64,000 nt of DNA from Zygaena filipendulae (taxonomy: Eukaryota > Arthropoda > Insecta > Lepidoptera > Zygaenidae), in the NCBI GenBank assembly GCA_907165275.2, contig OU015653.1, positions 13,112,001 to 13,176,000 of the forward strand, written 5' to 3'. The translations under genes and the position numbers were made by a program. The notes below the pieces were generated by a model that was given only the letters and a program-made list of their open reading frames with translations, searched no databases and had not been told where the DNA came from. Below, piece after piece: positions 55,391-64,000 of the stretch (position 1 is the stretch's first letter; every line of letters starts with the position of its first letter).

Positions 55391-55971
55391 AGTATAATGC
55401 AATCGTTAAACTGAACAAAACCAAATTATTAAATTTTCATAACAATTTCAGTTTCCTATAACAATGTACTTTATACCCGTCCACTGAAATTCATTAGAGC
55501 GGTACCCTATCCCAACTAGCGAGTGTATAATTTAGATCGGCCTAACACACGAGCCGGATTGTACCCCTAATTCCGCATTCCACCTGGGTTCCGTACTTTG
55601 CATGACGAAACGCGATAAACAGAAGTGTTTATACGTTGGTGATGTTACGATTGTGCGAAAATTTCCGAATGTTTCAACTAATCGGGCGTTGATTAAATAA
55701 GTGTTAAAAGGTGGAAAATACTAATAGTGTTTTGAAGGAAATTTCGGTATATAGATCACTTTTTCTCACTGACTGAGAGAGTTGGAAAATTACCTATTAT
55801 ATTTCCTAGTATTTTCCGGAGTATCTATCAAAATTCTAATTAATCTATCAGTTACAAAATAAAAAAAATAATAGACACGTATTTTTTACTTTTTCAAATT
55901 AATGAAAATAAACATAGATAAAGAGCATTAAAGTTCTAGGAACTAGGAACTCGTGACGTAATTATTTAGTA

Positions 55972-57581
55972 CTAGCTGTGCCCCGCGGTAATTTCAGAGT
56001 TCCAGCGGGAATTCCGGGATAAAAAGTAGTCTATGTCCTTCTCTGTACCCCTGACAACGTGTATGCCAAATTTCATCCAAATCCGTTTAGCCGTTTTTGC
56101 GTGATTAAGTAACAAACATCTAAACATCTAAACATCCAAATATCCAAACATCCAAACATCCAAACATCCAAACATCCAAACATCCAAACATCCAAACATC
56201 CAAACATCCAAACATCCAAACATCCAAACATCCAAACATCCAAACATCCAAACATCCAAACATCCAAACATCCAAACATCCAAACATCCAAACATCCAAA
56301 CATCCAAACATCCAAACATCCAAACATCCAAACATCCAAACATCCAAACATCCAAACATCCAAACATCCAAACATCCAAACATCCAAACATCCAAACATC
56401 CAAACATCCAAACATCCAAACATCCAAACATCCAAACATCCAAACATCCAAACATCCAAACATCCAAACATCCAAACATCCAAACATCCAAACATCCAAA
56501 CATCCAAACATCCAAACATCCAAACATCCAAACATCCAAACATCCAAACATCCAAACATCCAAACATCCAAACATCCAAACATCCAAACATCCAAACATC
56601 CAAACATCCAAACATCCAAACATCCAAACATCCAAACATCCAAACATCCAAACATCCAAACATCCAAACATCCAAACATCCAAACATCCAAACATCCAAA
56701 CATCCAAACATCCAAACATCCAAACATCCAAACATCCAAACATCCAAACATCCAAACATCCAAACATCCAAACATCCAAACATCCAAACATCCAAACATC
56801 CAAACATCCAAACATCCAAACATCCAAACATCCAAACATCCAAACATCCAAACATCCAAACATCCAAACATCCAAACATCCAAACATCCAAACATCCAAA
56901 CATCCAAACATCCAAACATCCAAACATCCAAACATCCAAACATCCAAACATCCAAACATCCAAACATCCAAACATCCAAACATCCAAACATCCAAACATC
57001 CAAACATCCAAACATCCAAACATCCAAACATCCAAACATCCAAACATCCAAACATCCAAACATCCAAACATCCAAACATCCAAACATCCAAACATCCAAA
57101 CATCCAAACATCCAAACATCCAAACATCCAAACATCCAAACATCCAAACATCCAAACATCCAAACATCCAAACATCCAAACATCCAAACATCCAAACATC
57201 CAAACATCCAAACATCCAAACATCCAAACATCCAAACATCCAAACATCCAAACATCCAAACATCCAAACATCCAAACATCCAAACATCCAAACATCCAAA
57301 CATCCAAACATCCAAACATCCAAACATCCAAACATCCAAACATCCAAACATCCAAACATCCAAACATCCAAACATCCAACATCCAAACATCCAAACATCC
57401 AAACATCCAAACATCCAAACATCCAAACATCCAAACATCCAAACATCCAAACATCCAAACATCCAAACATCCAAACATCCAAACATCCAAACATCCAAAC
57501 ATCCAAACATCCAAACATCCAAACATCCAAACATCCAAATATCCAAACATCCACACTTTCACATTTATAATATTAGTAGGA
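55972..57581 (-). mobile_element. Helitron-like element hugely enlarged by an 8-bp array
   Basis: It has the CTAGCTGTGCCCCGCGGTAA end at 55972 and the TTTATAATATTAGTAGGA start at 57581, and reads like the 179-bp copy at 8889 except for the array. It is about 1610 bp long in place of about 180 bp. Confidence 0.9.
56113..57553 (-). repeat. (CAAACATC)n array, about 180 units
   Basis: This 8-bp tandem array covers about 1440 bp and is nearly perfect. Variant units (TAAACATC, CAAATATC) are confined to the two edges, and one 7-bp unit lies at about 57376-57382. Since 8 is not a multiple of 3, all three minus-strand frames are open and read the same 8-residue repeat (MFGCLDVW). That is not a gene. 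Confidence 0.95.
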
Positions 57582-57816
57582 TAAGCCCCGAACAAACTGC
57601 ACCAAGTTGTGACGTCAAGAGTTTCAACTCAATGACGTGTCGTTATTTTTTGGTTACGTAAAGAATAATCCATCCATCCTTTCCAAATGATGGAACTATT
57701 AAAACATTCCTCTCAGTTGGCGAGTGGATGCCATGAGGAGCACAAGCGTTTATGGGTGCAGCATTGACTAGCTAGCCGCCATTTTGTGTACCTCAACTGA
57801 CTCTCGGTGTCTAGCC

Positions 57817-58045
57817 GCCGCACTCAGAGTCGACTTTAATGATTACTTAGTTAAGTATAGATTTTTAAAACAAAACTGCCGCAATCAGACAAGTTTAATA
57901 AATTAATGTTAATTGGCATCTAATTAAGTTACATCTCATTAAATGCCAATTAACATTAATTTACTGAACGTCTCTGATTGCGGCAGTTTTGTTTTAAAAA
58001 TCTATACTTAAGTAAGTAATCATTAAAGTCGACTCTGAGTGCGGC
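57817..58045. mobile_element. Palindromic MITE, near-perfect hairpin
   Basis: The left arm starts GCCGCACTCAGAGTCGACTT and the right arm is its reverse complement, ending AAGTCGACTCTGAGTGCGGC. The arms stay complementary through GATTTTTAAAACAAAACTGC and AATGTTAATTGGCAT, so almost all of the 229 bp pairs. The loop is only about 20 nt. Few mismatches suggest a young or recently homogenised copy. Confidence 0.9.
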
Positions 58046-58444
58046 CGTAAGTAAGCAAACAAACCTCGCTTTACAACCTTACTCATAGTTGTTATTTTTA
58101 ACTCGACACTAGCGTAATTTTCATGCGGCTGCGCGATAGAAAGGCCACGAAATAAAACAAAAACTAGCTGAACTAGACTAGAACAGAGAGAGGAATATTT
58201 TTTTTCTTTTAATCACTACATCTATCTTTCACCCCACAGATAAAATCGCTCCACTCCGATAAAAATATAGGTATTTAAGCATTTAGAATTATTTGTTCTG
58301 AGGTACCTATTACTTTTTCTAAGTTTTCGAATAAATAGGTTTGTTGATAATCGTCAAATAAACTTTGTTTTCTTTTGCTTTTTTCATTTCGACAGTGTTT
58401 TGTTTTGACAGATTTCCAATTAAAAAATAGTATATTTCATTATA

Positions 58445-58556
58445 AGTGCGGAAAGCCTGTCATTACAAAGAGTTCCGACAAATGTCTACCCGAGCCGAGG
58501 CGCAGCCGAAGGTGAGGGTTGACAGTCGGAACTAGTTGCAATGACGGTTCCGCACG
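58445..58556. mobile_element. Hairpin MITE-like element
   Basis: AGTGCGGAAAGCCTGTCATT and AGAGTTCCGAC on the left are mirrored by GTCGGAACTAGTTGCAATGA and CGGTTCCGCACGT on the right. The centre, TACCCGAGCCGAGGCGCAGC, is GC-rich. Confidence 0.65.
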
Positions 58557-60959
58557 TGTACTGAACAACTATTTTTAATACAGTTACGAAAAAATTAAGC
58601 AATTTAATAAAATATCAAAAACACAACAAACTCAACTAAGTTCCAACTGTGATCAAGAGATGGCGCTAGTCGTATTAGTAATGCGAAACCTACGTTTCGC
58701 AATGCAAAAAGTGTGTCAAAGTCGTGTCGCCATTTTTGACAGTTGGCAAAGAGAACGCACGAGTTCGGGAAAGGTAAACAAAAAGCTCGAGTATGTAATA
58801 GCCCACATCCCGAACGCTAAACGTCCTTGCAATACGCCATTTTTTGAGCAACTGTATTAAAAAAAATATTTTCAAACGTCGAATGTTTTCATCACATAGA
58901 TAATACAATTCTGTGTACGTGCTATATCTAAATAATACTTGATACAAAATTCATAACACAAACGTACCGTTTGGCGTTTCTGGATGCAACTTGAAAATAC
59001 AGGTTGATCTAAAACTGTTAAGGCAAAAGTCGCTGACGTGCAGCCGGCGCCAGCGAGCGACAACCAACTTGCGATTCTACTCACGTACGGCGACCATCTT
59101 GATGTTTTGGAACGCGCGGCCGCTCTCGGACTTACCGAACAATTCTTTGCGATACATACATACTTATAAATTATTTTTACTCGCTATTGTTTAATATTAT
59201 TTTATAGGAGTGTGTTTCGCATGAATTTGAAAGCAGTTATTTTTTTTATTCATTTATTTCAAAATAATAATCATAATAGTAATATTAATTACCTATCATT
59301 TAACTTTCCGTTACTAGATACAACTATAGATATGCGTATATTACTGAGTAAAGAACTGGTACTCTATCCTTCTTTTTAATGTGTTAAATAAAGAGTTAGA
59401 CAATAATAACAATTGACATCAGTTAGTTTTTCGGTAGTTTAATATTTACAATATTAAAATTGAATCGAAAAAAAAACATCGTCTTTTTCTAAGAAAGTTT
59501 TGAAGATAAATCTAATCAAATTTCTAAAAACACACACATACATATAACAATAATGTCAACTGAACTACTGAATTAAATTTTAAAACAATACGCCGAGTGA
59601 ATTGAAACAAAAAGATGGCTACGCAAAAAAATTTAGTAAGCAAATAACAGGAAAAGAAAATCGAGACGAAGAATTTAATCGTGAACTGCCGAAGTCTTTT
59701 TATTTATATTTTATTCCAATAATATTCTATCCTCGTGAGTTTTAATATTCAATAACTGCTTTTATTTACAGCTATCGGGTCCGAGGGACTGTAATGTGTG
59801 GTACACTTCGTTGCAATAACACATTCAAGTCACGTCTGACGCTGTCTTAGCATCTGGATTGTTTCGCAACATCCTGTAGAGTCTCTTGAGTTTGTTTTTA
59901 AACTAACATCTGCCTCCTTGTAGTTTTAGCTGTTTACGTGACCCCAAGTCCGGGAACTTTAGTATATTCTAATATTATATTACACGTGGTGCAAGTTTGT
60001 GCCGTAACATCGGATCTTTTAACTTCTAGTTAATAGAACTTCGCTGTCAGTTCGTCGCCGTAACTTCTTATATTTTAACTAGGACTACATAGTAGATTAT
60101 GTGACCGAAGTTTTAAAAGTTATAGCGGGAAATAAAACTTAAATTTTAACAACCGTTTCATATTAATAAAACTTTATTATGTTATGTTCCACATCATTGT
60201 ACCATGTTATTGTTATTAGAATTTATTTTCGATTGTTTCGCAAACATAAAAAGAGAAACGGATGAAAGTTTAAAAAATTTATTCGTATACACGCGTAAGG
60301 AGCGAAACTTAGAGAAATACACGTGTACCTACTAGCTGTTCCCCGCGGAAAAATCCAAATTTTAATTTTAGTCCGTGATTTATCAGTATTTTTTTAATGA
60401 TTATAGGTATTTTGATTAGTTATACGCTTACATGTATGCATTGAAAATTGAGGATTTCAATACGTCTCTCTTTTAACCTTACCTACATCCTGTATACACA
60501 TTTTACGTGTGACGCAGCCGTCATCAATAAAAATAATTACTTTGACAATGCAATTTTAATTCCAACCCAACATCAAACAATATGTGTAATTAAAACAACT
60601 ACATAATACATGTAGCTATACATCGTGTTAATGAATTAACTGAAAACTAGAAAGTAGTTTGCTCAGAATCAACTAGCGAATTGATCGCACTATGTTTTAA
60701 TATAGGTTATATTTTTTCACTTTTATGTGCCCATGTCTAAATAATTTATAATACAATATTTGGTGCGTACGCCGCGCCGCCCGCAGCAAAAAAATTATAA
60801 TCGGGAGGTGCGGGCGTAGTGCTTGGAATTTCGTAGACAGGTCACCTCCAAAATAATGTTGAATAACTTTTAAAGTATTTATTTTTTCTACATAAAATAT
60901 ATTTTAATTATATTATTGTTTAATTTTTTTAATAGAGTGTATCGGGTTTTCAGTTAATA
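58557..60959. other. Spacer without identifiable gene
   Basis: Only a short Helitron-like scrap (TACTAGCTGTTCCCCGCGG near 60332) is recognisable. Open frames are short and lack recognisable motifs. Confidence 0.5.
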
Positions 60960-61265
60960 GGGATGTTGACTAAAATTCTAATTAGTCCGTCTTTAAGAAA
61001 ATTAAAAAACAATAGATACGTATTTTTTGCTTTTTTAAATAAATTAAAATATACATAGATAAAGCGCATTAAAGTTTAGGATGAGGAGGTCGTGACGTCA
61101 CTACAAAACGGCCATACAAACTGTCAGAATAGTGACGTCACGCGAAATTTCAACTGAATATATCACCGTTATATTTTGATTACGTAAAAAAAGAAAAAAT
61201 ACGTGTCCAATATTTTTTAATAATCTACAAGACGGACTAAAAAATAAAAATTAGTCAACATGCCC
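60960..61265. mobile_element. MITE family A, copy 5
   Basis: The ends GGGATGTTGACTAAAATT and, reversed, GGGCATGTTGACTAATTT are clear inverted repeats. The arms extend through TAGTCCGTCTT and ATACGTATTTTTTGC. This is the best preserved copy for defining the family ends. Confidence 0.85.
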
Positions 61266-62891
61266 ATTCATTAACACGTTGTAGATTAGGAACACTTGCA
61301 ACACTTTTTTTTTCTCTCTCCTTTTTAGAACCCAGTTCTTTATTTGCGCTGTGATCACCCGTTGAAAAGGCTGAAAATTGCCGTTGGGTAAGTATTATAA
61401 CAAAGTGAGTACGAAAGTTAGGCCCGTTAGGCGCCAATGCAGTCGGCGAGCACCTACCTCGGACGGATCCGTGGAGTTTTTAATTTCGTTCCGCAGCCAC
61501 TCGCGGCAAACCTTATTACAAGTTTAAATTGGCATCTCTCGGAGTAATGGTTAGACGCTATTCGGTAACTCCCCCTGCCTAGCCTTGCCCGTTGATTCTT
61601 ATTTAAAATGTATAAGAGATACACAGCGGGTGCTTGAGGGTAAAAGCGATTGTAATAGTGTTGTGATCTGCTTACCTATCTCCATGGTTTAGCTAACGTG
61701 CTATAAGTTTTAAGTGAATGTTTTATGTAACCACAACAAGTTCCCCTCGTCGGACGTGTCTGTACCATGTTGAACACTGCTCTACTGTTCACATAATAAC
61801 ATGGAGTTCGTTTACGGTTTACAGTTGTGTAATTTTATCGTTATAATTTCTAATTACAATCTCGTATATACATATGACCTTTGAGTATCGCTTAGAGACA
61901 TAGGAGACTTCCCGAGGGAGTGCAGCCTCCTTAGCCAAGTTGACATTTTTAATCTTAGCCAATTTTCCGTGATCACGTGACATGAAGATAATTTCCTTAG
62001 TAAATAGGCAGAGTCAGAAAACTGAAAGTGTGATTGAACAAATAAAGAACTAAAGGTACGTTAAAAATCGGATTTTCTCAGGAACTCCTCGGGTAAACTT
62101 GGAAACTATTTTAATAAGTACGTCATTATTTAAAGACAATATTTCATTCCAATTGTTAGAACTGTTTCTAAGAGACCAATTATTGTGTGTATAGAAGAAA
62201 TGGCTCACTTGAAGTATAAGATGAAGTACTCCACAATAATATCTCGAGTTTGCGTCCCGGGAAACCCTAACAACTCCTTCCTATCTTTCGCAATGTTTTT
62301 CTTTCTTAATATAAAAGTTCGCGCCGCCTCGCCTGTAGTATAATATTTTGCTGTGTAGTTCCTGTATAACGCATCATTACCCCGTTTGTGCAGAGTAAAT
62401 TCTTGTCTAACAGAATCTCCCTTGGCATCTTAATGCAGACTCTTGCATTATACCTTGAATAACTTTTAGAAGTACAAAATCTACTATCACAGTTTCATTA
62501 ATGGAACTAAGACTATTCGTGCGTTGCAAGAATTTTAATAACATTTGTTCATAGGTAATGGCTATGACAAATTGTTTGGGGATTTGAATTAGGAAATAAG
62601 AATTATAAAAATACAAAGCGAATCGGCCTAGCGAGGGCGCCTTCCTTATGTGTATGAAACTACATAATGTATTTTATTTTATACAGTCATATACTCAGCT
62701 CTTAGTAAATAAAACCATTGGAAAAAAAAATGAGAAATATATGTACATGTATAATCCGTACATTAAAGAGCCTATAAGCTCCTGCAATAGCACTTCAATA
62801 TAGTAAACTGCCATCGTTATACCATATATTTTTACTGGAAAATTTTATTATTTTCTATAGGATAGATTATGGATATAATGTTTATCAATAA
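61266..62891. other. Spacer without identifiable gene
   Basis: I see no defined repeat and no frame with recognisable content in this 1.6 kb. Confidence 0.5.
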
Positions 62892-63486
62892 CTAGTTGTG
62901 CCCCGCGGTTTCACCCGCGTTAATTTCAGAGTTCCCGCGGGAATTCCGGGATAAAAAGTACCCTATGTGTTAATCTGATGTATAAGCTATATTATTGTAA
63001 ACTTTCATTTAAATCCATCCAGTAATTTTTGCGTGAAATCCAGTAATTTTTGACCCTAATTCACTCAGAATCACAGTAGCTTCTTATAAATGAAAGAATT
63101 TTTAAAATCGATTCAGTAGATCCAGAGATTACCTCCTACAATCTCACAAACACACGAAGTCACAAACTCCGGAGTTCCCGCGGGAATCCCGAGATAAAAA
63201 GTACCCTGTATCACTCAGGATTACTTTAGCTTCCTATAAGTAAAAGAATTTTCAAAATCGGTTCAGTCGTTCCAGAAATAGCTGTTCCCCCGTGGTTTTA
63301 CCCGCGGGAAATTCAGAGTTCCCGAGGGAATTCCGAAATAAAAAGTACCCTATGACACTCAGGACCACTGTAGTTTCCTATAAGTGAAATAATTTTCAAA
63401 ATCGGTTCAGTAGATCCAGAGATTACCGCCTACAACATCACTAACTCACAAACTCACAAACTTTTGCTCTTTATAATATTAGTATA
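62892..63486 (-). mobile_element. Helitron-like compound element with repeated modules
   Basis: A CTAGTTGTGCCCCGCGGTTT end at 62892 and a TTTATAATATTAGTATAGA start near 63486 bracket three successive modules. Each has a GAGTTCCCGCGGGAAT-like block, AAAAAGTACCCT, CACTCAGGA, CTATAAGT and AATCGGTTCAGT. The end block GCTGTTCCCCCGTGGTTT recurs in the middle, near 63282, so the unit has been copied internally. Confidence 0.75.
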
Positions 63487-63614
63487 GATGTAATAAGGTT
63501 CATAAAGTTGGCGCTGAAAACCAGCGTCGTGGGGTTAGATCTGGCAGTGGATGCCATTTTGGTACCTTGCTTATTTTATCTAAACTCACATTACGTACTA
63601 CATATATACTTGAC

Positions 63615-63790
63615 TTGAAATGAAATGAAATGAAATAAACTTTATTTGTTATGAAATAACATAAACAAGCACAACCAGCGTGTCGCAACAAAAAGGCAAC
63701 CACCTCAGCATAAGTCGGGAACCGAGGGGCCCGATGCTGACCTTCCGCTGGTGCCGCATGTGGTGTCACGGATGTGAGCGAAGAGAGATA
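63615..63790 (-). mobile_element. Non-LTR or SINE-like 3' end, family Y
   Basis: It has the same blocks as 37925-38120: AGCGGAAGGTCAGCATCGGG, TTGCGACACGCTGG, AATAAAGTTTATTTCATTTC, then short ATTTC units. Confidence 0.75.
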
Positions 63791-64000
63791 CTTAAATTAT
63801 ACTTTTATATTAATTTCATACATAGGAATCTCAAACAAGGCAAAACTAAATCGCAAAATATGTATTAAATTACATTATAATATTACATAAGTTAAATAAC
63901 AGTGTCGATATAATGTATGATAAAAGTGTATAATACCATATAATAATATAAACAAAACTTTACTACTTTAATAACTTCAGTTCTATTTTAAAGCAGTTAC

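Larger units (their letters stand above)
55820..57670. mobile_element. MITE family A, copy 4, split by a Helitron
   Basis: The left part, to 55971, ends AACTCGTGACGTAATTATTT. The right part resumes at 57582 with AACAAACTGCACCAAGTTGT, GACGTCAAGAGTTTCAACTC and GTTATTTTTTGGTTACGTAA. Together they make one family A copy, interrupted by the Helitron-like element at 55972-57581. The far right end, past 57665, is lost. Confidence 0.75.

Noticed and set aside
56073..57595. Three overlapping open frames of 472-493 codons on the minus strand
   Set aside because: They are translations of the 8-bp array in all three frames, giving the same MFGCLDVW repeat. There is no independent coding signal.

Overview
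This is eukaryotic nuclear DNA, almost certainly from a moth or butterfly (Lepidoptera). It is AT-rich and packed with interspersed repeats of the kind typical of lepidopteran genomes. These include short Helitron-like elements running from TCCTACTAATATTATAAATG to CAGCTAG, MITEs with 3-bp or TA target duplications, and non-LTR retrotransposon 3' ends carrying short-period tandem tails. I saw no bacterial-type operons, rRNA, CRISPR array or convincing tRNA. The species cannot be named from this window.

The one clear host gene is a cubilin orthologue on the minus strand at 39910-51165. It is a single uninterrupted reading frame of 3751 codons with a signal peptide, a short helical oligomerisation segment, 8 EGF-like modules and 27 CUB modules. 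That is the same module count as vertebrate cubilin, but here without any intron in the coding region. An in-frame stop lies 70 bp before the ATG. The product should be a secreted or peripherally anchored endocytic receptor.

The second long reading frame is the gag-pol of a young Ty3/gypsy LTR retrotransposon on the minus strand (24025-29579). Its 143-bp LTRs are identical and it is flanked by ATAG on both sides. It landed inside a pentanucleotide microsatellite of about 1 kb, which is itself the 3' tail of an older non-LTR element (29893-30015).

The remaining sequence is transposon archaeology. From left to right: a tandem array of seven 320-bp units facing an inverted block (1-3252), forming a foldback-like structure; a three-level nest of MITEs (6162-7021); a 16-copy 53-bp minisatellite that grew inside one copy of a repeat family (11765-12775); a 79-copy ATTTC array (15864-16259); a Copia pol relic (30660-31195); a MITE inside a Helitron (32090-32575); a CR1/Jockey-like LINE relic (34566-35570); a pogo/Tigger-type element that keeps the last 56 codons of its transposase (35632-36209); and a Helitron whose 8-bp motif has expanded to about 180 copies (55972-57581), itself inserted in a MITE. 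Stretches not listed, mainly 3750-4509, 5402-6160, 7451-7950, 8060-8888, 9068-9782, 12776-13135, 14470-15150, 16260-17150, 17338-18300, 18431-18840, 19326-19960, 20181-20690, 21883-23290 (apart from a small Helitron scrap near 23120), 30016-30660, 31461-32089, 32576-34565, 38754-39586, 52710-53960, 54111-54660, 58557-60959, 61266-62891 and 63791-64000, are AT-rich DNA in which I see no gene and no repeat I can define.
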